Positions 35,186 through 44,465 are shown, numbered from the stretch's first letter. The stretch: DNA of 64,000 bases from Pseudomonas putida (GCF_028682395.1 NZ_JANHLC010000009.1:124001-188000); one strand, 5' to 3'. The notes: generated by a model from the letters alone, not told the origin. Made by a program: numbers and translations.

Positions 35186-35950
35186 TTAGAGCTTGGCGCT
35201 GGAACGTCCAGGCTTCTTGGTCTGCAGCAGATGTGAAAAGACTGCATGCAGATCGTCGGAAGCCCCTTCCTCTTCGAGGTTGAGCTTGCTGTCGATATGG
35301 TCCATGTGGTGCATCATCAGGCTGACGGCCAGAGGGGCATTGCGAGCCTCGATAGCATCGATCAGTTGGGTATGCTCATCGTAGGAACAGTGCGAGCGGT
35401 TACCGCTTTCGTACTGGGCGATGATCAGCGAAGTCTGCGACACCAGGCTGCGCTGGAAATTGATCAGCGGGGCATTTTTGGCCGCTTCGGCCAACTTCAG
35501 GTGGAACTCGCCGGAAAGCCGGATACCCGCCCCGCGATCCCCTCGGGAAAAGCTCTCGCGTTCCTCGTTGACCATCTGCCGCAACTCGGCCAGTTGCTCG
35601 GCCGTGGCATGCTCGACCGCCAGTTCGGTGATTGCCTTTTCGACCAGACGCCGGGAGAAAAACACCTGACGCGCCTCTTCGACACTCGGGCTGGCCACTA
35701 CTGCGCCGCGGTTGGGTCGTAGCAGCACCACGCTTTCATGGGCCAGGCGGGACAAGGCGCGCCGAATGATCGTACGGCTGACACCGAAGATTTCGCCCAG
35801 CGCTTCCTCACTCAACTTGGTACCGGGGGCCAGGCGTTGTTCGAGGATGGCCTCGAAGATATGCGCATAGACCATATCGTCCTGGGTTCCGCTGCGGCCG
35901 GCTTTGCCTGCTCGCGGTTGTTTCTTGAGGGGTTGCAGCTGTTCGTTCAT
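35186..35950 (-). CDS. GntR-family regulator of the purine cluster (FCD type)
   Basis: A 254-residue regulator. A basic N-terminal tail (about 1-25) precedes a winged helix-turn-helix (LAPGTKLSEEALGEIFGVSRTIIRRALSRL) and an FCD helical domain (about 95-230). ATG 35950 (MNEQLQPLKKQ) was preferred; a longer frame to 36082 runs through the promoter. It faces guaD and diverges from the transporter gene, and TTGTACACAA at 36043-36052 may be its operator. A role controlling purine use is likely; the effector is unknown. Confidence 0.88.
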   Translation of the reverse strand: MNEQLQPLKKQPRAGKAGRSGTQDDMVYAHIFEAILEQRLAPGTKLSEEALGEIFGVSRTIIRRALSRLAHESVVLLRPNRGAVVASPSVEEARQVFFSRRLVEKAITELAVEHATAEQLAELRQMVNEERESFSRGDRGAGIRLSGEFHLKLAEAAKNAPLINFQRSLVSQTSLIIAQYESGNRSHCSYDEHTQLIDAIEARNAPLAVSLMMHHMDHIDSKLNLEEEGASDDLHAVFSHLLQTKKPGRSSAKL

Positions 35951-36042
35951 GGGCACTCGGGTCGAAGGACGGCGGCGAAGAGACCGTAACTTTAGTACGG
36001 CCGGGCCGGCCGCAAGCAAATATCGCAAAAAAACAGCACACA

Positions 36043-36052
36043 TTGTACACAA
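36043..36052. promoter_or_regulatory. Candidate GntR operator before the transporter gene
   Basis: TTGT AC ACAA is a short palindrome in the divergent region between the GntR gene and the transporter, similar to operators of FCD-type GntR repressors (TTGTnnACAA). Support is one site only. Confidence 0.45.
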
Positions 36053-36170
36053 AGCTTGATGGCGAAACGACTGTACGGTCAATTGCTGCGCCGGCTGTAC
36101 CGCAATAAACAGGGTATTTTGCGATTAATCTTGATGGCTGCCCCGCCTGCACCCAGAACAAGGAAGCCCT

Positions 36171-37361
36171 ATGACCCACGCCACCCAAACGCGCCTGCGC
36201 CCGTTGGCCGACACCTCGCCTGCCGCTGTCGTCGCCGGTTTTATCGCGATGATGACCGGCTACACCAGTTCCCTCGTCCTGATGTTCCAGGCTGGCCAGG
36301 CCGCCGGACTGACCAGCGGTCAGATTTCATCGTGGATCTGGGCCCTGTCGATCGGCATGGGCATCTGCAGCATCGGTTTGTCGCTGCGCTATCGCACCCC
36401 CATTACCATCGCCTGGTCGACCCCTGGCGCAGCCCTGCTGATTACCAGCCTGGCCGGCGTGAGTTACGGCGAAGCCATTGGTGCCTACATCACCTGCGCT
36501 GTCCTGGTGACCATCTGCGGCCTGACCGGCAGCTTCGAACGCCTGGTCAAGCGCTTGCCCTCCTCCCTGGCGGCCGCTCTGCTGGCCGGGATCCTGTTCA
36601 AGATCGGCAGCGAAATTTTCGTCGCCGCGCAGCATCGCACCGGGCTGGTACTCGGGATGTTTTTCACCTACCTGATCGTCAAGCGCCTCTCGCCCCGCTA
36701 TGCGGTGCTCGGCGCGCTGCTGATCGGCACCGCGCTGTCCGGCATGCTGGGCCTGCTCGACTTCAGCAGTTTCAGCCTGGAAGTGGCAACACCGGTCTGG
36801 ACCACACCGTCGTTTTCCCTGGCCGCCACCATCAGTATCGGCATTCCGCTGTTCGTGGTCGCCATGACCTCGCAGAACATGCCCGGCATCGCCGTGTTGC
36901 GCGCCGACGGCTATAACGTCCCGGCCTCGCCGCTGATCAGCACCACGGGGATCGCCTCGCTGCTGCTGGCACCGTTCGGCTCCCACGGCATCAACCTGGC
37001 GGCAATCAGTGCCGCCATCTGCACCGGGTCGCATGCCCACGAAGACCCGGCCAAGCGCTACACCGCAGCCGTCTGGTGCGGAATCTTCTATCTGATTGCC
37101 GGGACCTTTGGCGCGACCCTGGCCGCCTTGTTTGCCGCACTGCCCAAGGAGCTGGTGCTGTCGATTGCCGCCCTGGCCTTGTTCGGCTCGATCATCAACG
37201 GCCTGAGCGTGGCGATGAACGAACCCAAGGAGCGCGAAGCGGCGTTGATCACGTTCATGGTCACAGCTTCAGGCTTCACCCTGTTCTCGGTGGGCTCGGC
37301 CTTCTGGGGAATTGTCGCGGGTGTGCTGACGTTGATGATCCTCAACTGGCGTAAAGGCTGA
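36171..37361 (+). CDS. BenE-family membrane transporter, possibly for purines
   Basis: A 396-residue polytopic transporter with about twelve helices and no signal peptide. It resembles the benzoate/proton symporter BenE family (SSLVLMFQAGQAAGLTSGQ, IAWSTPGAALL, VVAMTSQNMPGIAVLRADGY). AAGGAAG precedes the ATG. Position next to guaD and xdhABC suggests transport of a purine or related compound and not benzoate, but no substrate residue proves this. Confidence 0.82.
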   Translation: MTHATQTRLRPLADTSPAAVVAGFIAMMTGYTSSLVLMFQAGQAAGLTSGQISSWIWALSIGMGICSIGLSLRYRTPITIAWSTPGAALLITSLAGVSYGEAIGAYITCAVLVTICGLTGSFERLVKRLPSSLAAALLAGILFKIGSEIFVAAQHRTGLVLGMFFTYLIVKRLSPRYAVLGALLIGTALSGMLGLLDFSSFSLEVATPVWTTPSFSLAATISIGIPLFVVAMTSQNMPGIAVLRADGYNVPASPLISTTGIASLLLAPFGSHGINLAAISAAICTGSHAHEDPAKRYTAAVWCGIFYLIAGTFGATLAALFAALPKELVLSIAALALFGSIINGLSVAMNEPKEREAALITFMVTASGFTLFSVGSAFWGIVAGVLTLMILNWRKG

Positions 37362-37376
37362 CCTTTAACACCCGCT

Positions 37377-37407
37377 GTTCGGTAGGCGCGCCCCCCGCCT
37401 ACCGAAC
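37377..37407 (+). terminator. Hairpin terminator after the BenE-type gene
   Basis: A perfect 12-bp stem GTTCGGTAGGCG/CGCCTACCGAAC (37377-37388 and 37396-37407) is followed by GCTTTGGG. It lies between the transporter and the convergent chemoreceptor gene, which ends at 37425. Confidence 0.75.
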
Positions 37408-37424
37408 GCTTTGGGCCAGCCGGA

Positions 37425-39392
37425 TCAATTCAAGCGAAAATGCCCCACCATCCCTTTCAACTGCGCCCCCAACTGCGCCAGTTCCAGACTGGACCTGGTA
37501 TTGCCCTGCATCGCCAACGCTGATTGATCGGCACTGGCACGGATGCTGGTCACACTGCGATTGATTTCCTCGGCCACCGAGCTCTGCTGCTCCGCTGCCG
37601 CAGCGATCTGCTGATTCATCTGCTGGATCTGCGACACCGCTACGGCAATGCTGCCCAGCGCACTTTCGGTCTGTAGCGCATCGCTGACCGCCAGCTTGAC
37701 CAACTCGCCACTGTCCTGGATCTGCCGCACCGACGACTGCGCGGCCAGGCGCAATGCGCTGACCAGTTGCTCGATCTCTCCGGTCGACTGCTGGGTACGT
37801 CGGGCCAACGCCCGCACCTCGTCGGCGACCACGGCAAAACCACGCCCCTGCTCACCAGCCCGCGCTGCTTCGATGGCCGCATTGAGCGCCAGCAGATTGG
37901 TCTGCTCCGCCACACTCTTGATCACCTCCAGCACCGAACCAATGTTCTGGATCTGTGTGCTGAGGCTGCCGATACTCTGGCTGGCCGACTGCGCCGAGTC
38001 CGCCAGCAGCTCGATACGCTGCATGCTCTGGCGCACCACCACCTGACCGCTGTCAACCTTGCCATCAGCGGCCTGGGCCGCCTGGGCAGCTTCCTCGGCA
38101 TTGCGCGCAACGTCGTGCACAGTCGCGGTCATCTGGTTCATTGCGGTCGCAACCTGCTCGGTCTCCTCCTTCTGGCTGCTGACCTCTTTATGGGTCTGTT
38201 CGGTCACTGCCGACAACGAATGAGCCGAGCTCGCCAACTGCTCGATGCTCGCCTGCAAACCACTGACGATCCCGCTCAGTCCCGAACTCATCTGCTGCAT
38301 GGCGCGCATCAGTTGGCCGATCTCATCACGCCGCTCAACCTCCACCCGCCCGGTCAAGTCGCCAGCGGCGATCTGCTCGGCTACGCGAATCACGCTGCGC
38401 AACGGGCCGACGATCAATCGGGTAATCAACCAGGCGGCAATCAGACCGACCAGCAAGGCCAGGGCCGAAGAGCCGAGAATCAATAGGGCGTTGTGCTTGA
38501 GTTCCGCCTGCATGGCAGCATCTTCGGCGGCATAGGCCTGATCGACACGCTCAGTCACCTGGTTAGCACGCTCATGCAACTGCCGATAGACCTGTTTCTC
38601 CCGCTCAAGCAGATCGGTGTACTCGGCGAGCTTTTCACTGAAGCTGGCGATATGGCCGGTAACCTCGTTAAGCACCGTCTGGTACCCGGCATCCTTGATC
38701 GTCGTTTTCAATTGCTCCGCCTGGGCCAGGGCCTGCGCCGCCTGCTCGATCCGCCCCTGACTCTGGCTGTCATCGCCCTTGCGGCTCTGATCCAGGCGCA
38801 CCCGCGCCTCGTTCATAGCCTGGAGCATCAAGCGTGAAACCTGGCTGACCTGGTTGGCCTGCTCGATAAACTCGGCCCCTTCGCGCCCCTGACTGTCCTT
38901 GAGCGTATAGGCACCATCATCTGCCAGGCCGGCTTGCAATACATCGAGATTATTGGCCACGCTGGACACCGACCAACTGGCCATCTCCAGCGCCAGCTCC
39001 TTGGTCTGACTCAGTTCGACGAATTCGTCGAAGGCTTGCCGATAAGCCCCCAGCGCCTGCTCGACATCGACCATGATCGGCGCATTTTCCACTGACTGCG
39101 CCTTGAGCTCCACTGCCAGCACCTGCAAGCCCGCAACCCCTTGGCGCAGGGCATCGGCGCTTTCAGTATCGCCATGCAGGGCGTAGTCCTTTTCTATCAG
39201 GCGCAGCTTGAGCAGGCCGCCATTCAGTGTGGACATCTGCTTGAGGCCGTCGACACGCTGGCTGATGGTCTGCAGCGACCAGACCCCGATGGCCGCCACC
39301 CAGAGCGTCAACAGCAACACCAGGGCAAACCCGACACCCAGCTTCTTCGCCATACCGAGGTTGGCGAAACGTCCTTGCATGGCCGATATCAT
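37425..39392 (-). CDS. Methyl-accepting chemotaxis protein with HBM-type sensor domain
   Basis: A 655-residue chemoreceptor. An N-terminal membrane helix (about 15-40, GFALVLLLTLWVAAIGVW) precedes a large all-helical periplasmic domain (about 40-290) like the helical bimodular sensors of McpS-type receptors, then a second helix near residue 300-325, a HAMP domain and the signalling domain with EQTNLLALNAAIEAARAGEQ. Known HBM receptors sense TCA-cycle acids and other compounds; the ligand here is unknown. ATG 39392 has AGGGG at a suitable distance. Confidence 0.9.
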   Translation of the reverse strand: MISAMQGRFANLGMAKKLGVGFALVLLLTLWVAAIGVWSLQTISQRVDGLKQMSTLNGGLLKLRLIEKDYALHGDTESADALRQGVAGLQVLAVELKAQSVENAPIMVDVEQALGAYRQAFDEFVELSQTKELALEMASWSVSSVANNLDVLQAGLADDGAYTLKDSQGREGAEFIEQANQVSQVSRLMLQAMNEARVRLDQSRKGDDSQSQGRIEQAAQALAQAEQLKTTIKDAGYQTVLNEVTGHIASFSEKLAEYTDLLEREKQVYRQLHERANQVTERVDQAYAAEDAAMQAELKHNALLILGSSALALLVGLIAAWLITRLIVGPLRSVIRVAEQIAAGDLTGRVEVERRDEIGQLMRAMQQMSSGLSGIVSGLQASIEQLASSAHSLSAVTEQTHKEVSSQKEETEQVATAMNQMTATVHDVARNAEEAAQAAQAADGKVDSGQVVVRQSMQRIELLADSAQSASQSIGSLSTQIQNIGSVLEVIKSVAEQTNLLALNAAIEAARAGEQGRGFAVVADEVRALARRTQQSTGEIEQLVSALRLAAQSSVRQIQDSGELVKLAVSDALQTESALGSIAVAVSQIQQMNQQIAAAAEQQSSVAEEINRSVTSIRASADQSALAMQGNTRSSLELAQLGAQLKGMVGHFRLN

Positions 39393-39583
39393 TGCACTGC
39401 GCCCCTATCCGAATGCCATATGCCAGTAAAGGCCATTCAATATTGGTGCAGAGTCGCAATGCCATCCCCCACAGCACAAGCCTGGGTGGCGCCAATAATG
39501 GCAAAAAGCTACGTTGAGGTCGCTTTCAGAACGGTCAAGGTCGATCCTCCAGCCCCAGCCACGACGGACCGCCGGGCCGCGAC

Positions 39584-40345
39584 CTAGATCGCCGTGACCC
39601 CACCATCCACCGCCAGTGCATGGCCGGTCGTGAACGCGGCCCCATCGCTGCACAGATAGAGCACGGCACTGGCAATCTCCTCGACCTTGCCGATGCGTCC
39701 GACAGGGTGCATGGCGGCGGCATACTCGGCCTTTTTCGGATCAGCCTCATAGGCGCGTCGGAACATATCGGTATCGATCACTGCCGGGCATACCGCATTG
39801 ACGCGAATTTTCTTCTTCGCGTACTCGATAGCCGCCGATTTGGTCAGGCCGATCACTGCATGCTTGGACGCACTGTAGATACTCATCTTCGGTGCCGCGC
39901 CCAGGCCGGCCACGGAAGCGGTATTGACGATGGCCCCGCCACCCTGGGCCAGCAGCAGCGGCAATTGATACTTCATGCACAGCCAGACGCCCTTGACGTT
40001 GACGCCCATGATGGCGTCAAACTCATCGACACTGCCCTCGGCCAGCCGACCCTGTTCGATTTCGATCCCGGCATTGTTGAAGGCATAGTCCAGGCGTCCG
40101 TATGCCTCGAGCGTGCGCGCCATCAACTGCTGGACGTCGGCCTCACGAGTGACGTTGCACGGTACGAAAAGCGCATCGCCTCCCGCTTCACGAATCAACA
40201 TCGCCGTACCTTCGCCACCCGCCACATCCAAGTCGGCCACCACCACCTTCAAACCTTCGGCGGCGAACGCCAGGGCCGTGGCGCGCCCAATACCTGCCGC
40301 CGCGCCCGTTACCAAGGCCACCTGGCCGGAAAACACCATGCTCAT
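39584..40345 (-). CDS. Short-chain dehydrogenase/reductase
   Basis: A 253-residue NAD(P)-dependent oxidoreductase of the classical SDR type. The cofactor loop is TGAAAGIGRATAL, the structural NNAG motif is present, and the catalytic serine, tyrosine and lysine are in NTASVAG and YSASKHAV. The C-terminus TTGHALAVDGGVTAI is typical. ATG 40345 was used; an ATG two codons later is possible. The substrate is not known. Confidence 0.9.
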   Translation of the reverse strand: MSMVFSGQVALVTGAAAGIGRATALAFAAEGLKVVVADLDVAGGEGTAMLIREAGGDALFVPCNVTREADVQQLMARTLEAYGRLDYAFNNAGIEIEQGRLAEGSVDEFDAIMGVNVKGVWLCMKYQLPLLLAQGGGAIVNTASVAGLGAAPKMSIYSASKHAVIGLTKSAAIEYAKKKIRVNAVCPAVIDTDMFRRAYEADPKKAEYAAAMHPVGRIGKVEEIASAVLYLCSDGAAFTTGHALAVDGGVTAI

Positions 40346-40578
40346 GATTCAGTCCTCAAAGGTTGCGTGCTTATCGCCTGGCCGCAGTCTAGCCAGAGCC
40401 ACCGTCCTCCCGGCAGCACTATCCAAGAGCCGGTTAGGGGCTTATGCACCCAGGTGATAAAGGGCCCGGAGTGACCATCACCACAATCGATCCGACTTTA
40501 TTCGCCAGCCTTGCGCCGCTTGCCGGAATGCCTGCAAGGGTCTATCAACTAAGCTTTGCCACCACCCGAGTGCCAGCC

Positions 40579-41583
40579 ATGACCACCCAGACCAACCGCC
40601 AGTTCCTGCTTGCCAAACGCCCTGTGGGACCTGCGACCCGCGACACCTTTACCTATCAGGAAGTCGCCGTGGGTGAGCCGGCGGACGGGCAAATCCTGGT
40701 GAAGAACCAGTTCCTTTCCCTCGACCCCGCCATGCGTGGCTGGATGAACGAAGGCAAGTCCTATATACCGCCCGTCGGCATTGGCGATGTGATGCGCGCC
40801 CTCGGTGTGGGCCAGGTCATCGCTTCGAACCATCCCGGGTACGCTGTCGGCGACTACGTGAACGGCGCCCTGGGCGTCCAGGATTACTACCTCGGCGCGC
40901 CACACGGTTTCTACAAGGTAGATCCGCAACTGGCGCCACTGCCGCGCTACCTTTCAGTGCTGGGCATGACGGGAATGACCGCCTACTTCGCGTTACTCGA
41001 CATCGGCGCGCCCAAGCCGGGGGACACCGTGGTAGTTTCCGGCGCCGCAGGTGCGGTGGGCAGCATCGCCGGGCAGATTGCCAAGCTCAAAGGCTGCCGC
41101 GTGGTCGGCATCGCGGGCGGCCAGGAAAAATGCCGCTTCCTGATCGAAGAACTGGGCTTCGACGGCGCCATCGACTACAAGAGCGAAGATGTCCAGGCCG
41201 GGCTCAAGCGCGAATGCCCCAAAGGCGTCGATGTGTATTTCGATAATGTCGGCGGCGAGATCCTCGACGCCGTGCTCAGCCGCCTGGCACTGAAAGCGCG
41301 GGTGGTGATCTGCGGGGCAATCAGCCAGTACAACAACAAGGAAGCAGTCAAGGGTCCGGCCAATTACCTGGCGCTGCTGGTCAACCGCGCCCGAATGGAA
41401 GGCTTTGTGGTGATGGACTACATCGCCCAGTACCCGGCGGCCGGGCAGGAAATAGCCGGCTGGCTAGCCAAGGGCCAGCTCAAGAGCAAGGAAGATATCG
41501 TCGAAGGGCTGGAAAACTTCCCCGAGATGCTGATGAAATTGTTCAGCGGGGAGAATTTCGGCAAGCTGGTGCTGAAGGTTTGA
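40579..41583 (+). CDS. NADP-dependent oxidoreductase, medium-chain (MDR) family
   Basis: A 334-residue reductase similar to CurA and leukotriene B4 dehydrogenase-like enzymes that reduce alpha,beta-unsaturated carbonyls. The cofactor motif is VSGAAGAVGSIAGQIAKL, followed by DVYFDNVGGEILD and the C-terminal FSGENFGKLVLKV. ATG 40579 gives the conserved MTTQTNRQFLLAKRP; an in-frame start at 40444 adds 45 residues without homology. It stands alone and converges with pyrF. Confidence 0.92.
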   Translation: MTTQTNRQFLLAKRPVGPATRDTFTYQEVAVGEPADGQILVKNQFLSLDPAMRGWMNEGKSYIPPVGIGDVMRALGVGQVIASNHPGYAVGDYVNGALGVQDYYLGAPHGFYKVDPQLAPLPRYLSVLGMTGMTAYFALLDIGAPKPGDTVVVSGAAGAVGSIAGQIAKLKGCRVVGIAGGQEKCRFLIEELGFDGAIDYKSEDVQAGLKRECPKGVDVYFDNVGGEILDAVLSRLALKARVVICGAISQYNNKEAVKGPANYLALLVNRARMEGFVVMDYIAQYPAAGQEIAGWLAKGQLKSKEDIVEGLENFPEMLMKLFSGENFGKLVLKV

Positions 41584-41600
41584 CCGCAGATTTGCCAAGC

Positions 41601-41634
41601 AAGCCAGCGCCTACAGGTCTGTAGACGCTGGCTT
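41601..41634. terminator. Hairpin between oxidoreductase gene and pyrF
   Basis: AAGCCAGCG-C-CTACAG (41601-41616) pairs with CTGTAG-A-CGCTGGCTT (41619-41634), 15 paired bases with one mismatch and a two-base loop. It lies between the ends of two convergent genes and may stop both; no strong T-run is seen. Confidence 0.65.
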
Positions 41635-41639
41635 CAGGC

Positions 41640-42338
41640 TTAGGCCAGTTCGGCGACGACCGACGCCAGGGCCTGGGCCGGATCGGCAGCCTGGCTGATC
41701 GGGCGACCAATCACCAGGTAATCCGAACCGGCATCCAGGGCCTGACGTGGCGTCAGAATCCGCCGCTGGTCATCCTGGGCGCTACCGGCTGGGCGGATCC
41801 CTGGTGTCACCAGTTGCAGCGACGGGTGCGCGGCCTTCAACGCCTGGGCCTCCAGGGCCGAACAGACCAAACCGTCCAGACCGGCCTTCTCGGCCAATGC
41901 CGCCAGGCGCAACACCTGAACCTGAGGCTCGACGTCCAGACCGATACCTGCCAGATCCTCACGCTCCATGCTGGTCAGCACGGTAACCCCGATCAACAAC
42001 GGCTTCGGCCCGCTGCGCTGGTCCAGCACGTCACGGCACGCAGCCATCATGCGCAATCCACCCGAGCAGTGAACATTGACCATCCACACACCCATTTCCG
42101 CCGCAGCCTTGACCGCCATCGCCGTGGTGTTGGGAATGTCGTGGAATTTCAGGTCGAGAAACACCTCGAACCCCTTGTCGCGCAAGGTGCCGACGATTTC
42201 TGCGGCGCAGCTGGTGAACAACTCCTTGCCGACCTTGACCCGACACAGCTTGGGGTCCAGTTGATCGGCCAACTTCAGGGCGGCGTCACGGGTGGGGTAA
42301 TCCAGGGCGACGATGATAGGAGTCTGGCAGACGGACAT
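41640..42338 (-). CDS. pyrF: Orotidine 5'-phosphate decarboxylase
   Basis: A 232-residue enzyme that makes UMP, the last step of pyrimidine synthesis. The catalytic region is FLDLKFHDIPNTTAMAVKAA, and GIRPAGSAQDDQRRI holds the phosphate-binding loop. ATG 42338 (MSVCQTPIIVALDYPT) fits the family; the longer open frame runs into the upstream promoter region of eat. Confidence 0.96.
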   Translation of the reverse strand: MSVCQTPIIVALDYPTRDAALKLADQLDPKLCRVKVGKELFTSCAAEIVGTLRDKGFEVFLDLKFHDIPNTTAMAVKAAAEMGVWMVNVHCSGGLRMMAACRDVLDQRSGPKPLLIGVTVLTSMEREDLAGIGLDVEPQVQVLRLAALAEKAGLDGLVCSALEAQALKAAHPSLQLVTPGIRPAGSAQDDQRRILTPRQALDAGSDYLVIGRPISQAADPAQALASVVAELA

Positions 42339-42471
42339 GGGCGGGCTCTCAGGCAGGTCGAAATCGGCGCGCATTGTAGCGGAACCTGGGGCAGTCCGGG
42401 ACCCGATGATCGGTAAATGTCCTGCCACGCGCCAAAAGTGCCCACCTTTGCACCCAATAGAACCGGAGTCG

Positions 42472-42488
42472 TTGTCGCAGAACGACAA
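42472..42488 (+). promoter_or_regulatory. Inverted repeat upstream of the sigma54 promoter (candidate activator site)
   Basis: TTGTCG (42472-42477) and CGACAA (42483-42488) form a perfect inverted repeat around CAGAA. It lies about 55 bases upstream of the -24 element, in the region where sigma54 enhancer-binding activators bind. Confidence 0.55.
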
Positions 42489-42540
42489 AATATCCTCGCC
42501 ACGACCCCTTTTGCGCCTTTTACGACCTCTGTGCACGTAC

Positions 42541-42556
42541 TGGCACGCCCGCTGCA
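42541..42556 (+). promoter_or_regulatory. Sigma54 (RpoN) promoter of the eat-like permease
   Basis: TGGCACGCCCGCTGCA matches the RpoN consensus TGGCACGnnnnTTGCA at all but one defined position. The invariant GG (42542-42543) and GC (42554-42555) are separated by the required ten bases. It lies 46 bases before the ATG at 42602. Confidence 0.88.
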
Positions 42557-42601
42557 GCCCCACCGGCGAGCTTTCCTCAAATGGCTAGGGAGTCGTCCGT
42601 C

Positions 42602-43966
42602 ATGAATACGCAACTCAAACCCACCCTGGGTACGCTGCACCTGTGGGGCATTGCCGTGGGCCTGGTCATTTCCGGCGAGTACTTCGGCTGGAGCTACGGC
42701 TGGGGCGTGGCCGGAACCCTGGGGTTTCTGGTGACCTCAATCATGGTCGCGACCATGTACAGCTGCTTTATTTTCAGTTTCACCGAGCTGACCACAGCGA
42801 TTCCTCATGCCGGCGGGCCATTCGCCTACAGCCGTAGGGCATTTGGCGAAAAAGGCGGGCTCATTGCCGGGCTGGCAACACTGATCGAATTTGTCTTCGC
42901 TCCACCGGCGATTGCCTTGGCCATTGGTGCCTACTTGAATGTGCAATTTCCGGCGCTCGACCCCAAGCACGCCGCCGTCGGCGCCTATATCGTATTTATG
43001 GGCCTGAACATACTTGGCGTAAAACTGGCCGCCACCTTTGAGCTGATCGTCTGCGTACTCGCGGTGGGTGAACTGCTGGTATTTATGGGCGTGGTCGCGC
43101 CTGCCTTCAGCTTCAGCAACTTTGCCCTGAATGGTTGGGCCGGCGCGGACACCTTTGGCGCACCAGCCATTGCCGGCATGTTCGCGGCCATCCCCTTCGC
43201 CATCTGGTTCTTTCTCGCCATCGAGGGTGCGGCCATGGCGGCCGAAGAGGCCAAAGACCCCAAGCGGACGATCCCCAAGGCCTATATCAGCGGAATCCTC
43301 ACCCTTGTACTGCTGGCCATGGGCGTCATGTTCTTCGCGGGCGGCGTGGGGGATTGGCGTACCCTATCAAATATCAACGACCCATTGCCTCAAGCCATGA
43401 AAGCCGTGGTTGGCGAAAGCTCCGGCTGGCTGCACATGCTGGTCTGGATCGGCTTGTTTGGTCTGGTCGCCAGCTTTCACGGGATTATTCTTGGCTACTC
43501 TCGCCAGTTCTTCGCCCTCGCGCGCGCCGGCTACCTGCCAGCCTCCCTGGCCAAACTGTCACGCTACCAGACACCCCACCGGGCAATCATCGCTGGCGGC
43601 CTGATTGGCATCGCAGCCATCTACAGCGATGGCCTGATCAACCTGGGAGGGATGAGCCTGACTGCCGCGATGATTACCATGGCCGTGTTTGGCGCAATCG
43701 TGATGTACATCATGAGCATGCTCAGCCTGTTCAAGCTGCGGCAGAGTGAACCGCTGCTGGAACGTACCTTCCGTGCCCCGGGATACCCGTTTGTCCCGGC
43801 AATTGCACTGCTATTGGCCGTGGTGTGCCTGGCTGCGATGATCTGGTTCAACGGCCTGATCGGATTGATTTTCCTTGGCTTCATTGCCGCCGGCTTTGTC
43901 TACTTCTCCCTCACGGCGCGTTTGCGCGCGGCGGCCCCCGTCGATGCGATGCTGACAGGTCTATAA
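42602..43966 (+). CDS. eat: Ethanolamine permease-like amino-acid/amine transporter
   Basis: A 454-residue APC-superfamily permease with about twelve helices. The N-terminus LWGIAVGLVISGEYFGWSYGW and the IEGAAMAAEEAKDPKRTIPKAY stretch are close to Eat ethanolamine permeases. The start ATG 42602 (MNTQLKPTLGTLHLWG) lies behind a sigma54 promoter, which fits nitrogen-source control. No ethanolamine ammonia-lyase (eutBC) genes or EatR-type activator are beside it, so the assignment rests on sequence resemblance and promoter type. Confidence 0.85.
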   Translation: MNTQLKPTLGTLHLWGIAVGLVISGEYFGWSYGWGVAGTLGFLVTSIMVATMYSCFIFSFTELTTAIPHAGGPFAYSRRAFGEKGGLIAGLATLIEFVFAPPAIALAIGAYLNVQFPALDPKHAAVGAYIVFMGLNILGVKLAATFELIVCVLAVGELLVFMGVVAPAFSFSNFALNGWAGADTFGAPAIAGMFAAIPFAIWFFLAIEGAAMAAEEAKDPKRTIPKAYISGILTLVLLAMGVMFFAGGVGDWRTLSNINDPLPQAMKAVVGESSGWLHMLVWIGLFGLVASFHGIILGYSRQFFALARAGYLPASLAKLSRYQTPHRAIIAGGLIGIAAIYSDGLINLGGMSLTAAMITMAVFGAIVMYIMSMLSLFKLRQSEPLLERTFRAPGYPFVPAIALLLAVVCLAAMIWFNGLIGLIFLGFIAAGFVYFSLTARLRAAAPVDAMLTGL

Positions 43967-44084
43967 GGCTATTCGGGCAGAAGGGACCTATAATTGAAAC
44001 CCAGAGATGATATTGACTCTAAGTGGTAGGTAGGTAGCCGAAGCAAATCCTTTGCCCGGCGCCTGCCATTTCAAGGAGAGCCCT

Positions 44085-44252
44085 ATGCCCTGGTATGCCT
44101 GGCTGATTATGGCGATCGCTATCGGTTCGATCGTCGGAGGCCTGATGATGCTGCGCGACACGGCCAAAAAACTCCCGCTCACCGAAGAGCAGCTCAAGCG
44201 CATCCATGAGCGCAACGCGCAAATGGATGCCAAGGAAGCTAAAGACCGCTAA
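44085..44252 (+). CDS. Small membrane protein, DUF2897-like
   Basis: A 55-residue peptide: one membrane helix (MPWYAWLIMAIAIGSIVGGLMML) and a charged tail with LTEEQLKRIHERNAQMDAKE. This matches the small DUF2897 group of Pseudomonas. AAGGAGAGCC before ATG 44085 is a strong ribosome site, so the upstream in-frame ATG at 44052 is less likely. Function unknown. A terminator follows. Confidence 0.8.
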   Translation: MPWYAWLIMAIAIGSIVGGLMMLRDTAKKLPLTEEQLKRIHERNAQMDAKEAKDR

Positions 44253-44260
44253 CCCCCCCC

Positions 44261-44295
44261 AATCCCCTCATCCACCTAGGATCGAGGGGATTTTT
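44261..44295 (+). terminator. Rho-independent terminator after the DUF2897 gene
   Basis: AATCCCCTC (44261-44269) pairs with GAGGGGATT (44284-44292), followed directly by TTTTT. Confidence 0.9.
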
Positions 44296-44465
44296 ACATG
44301 GGTATTCTTCATGGGCATGACCTACGCCAAACATGGATTTTACCTACGGATAAAAGGGGAAGCCTCTTGTATGAAATATCGCAAAGTTACTTGGCAAGGA
44401 ATAAATGACAACCGGCATTTAACTTTTGCCTGGGTAACATGAGGGCATTGCCATTGGAGGCCCTC

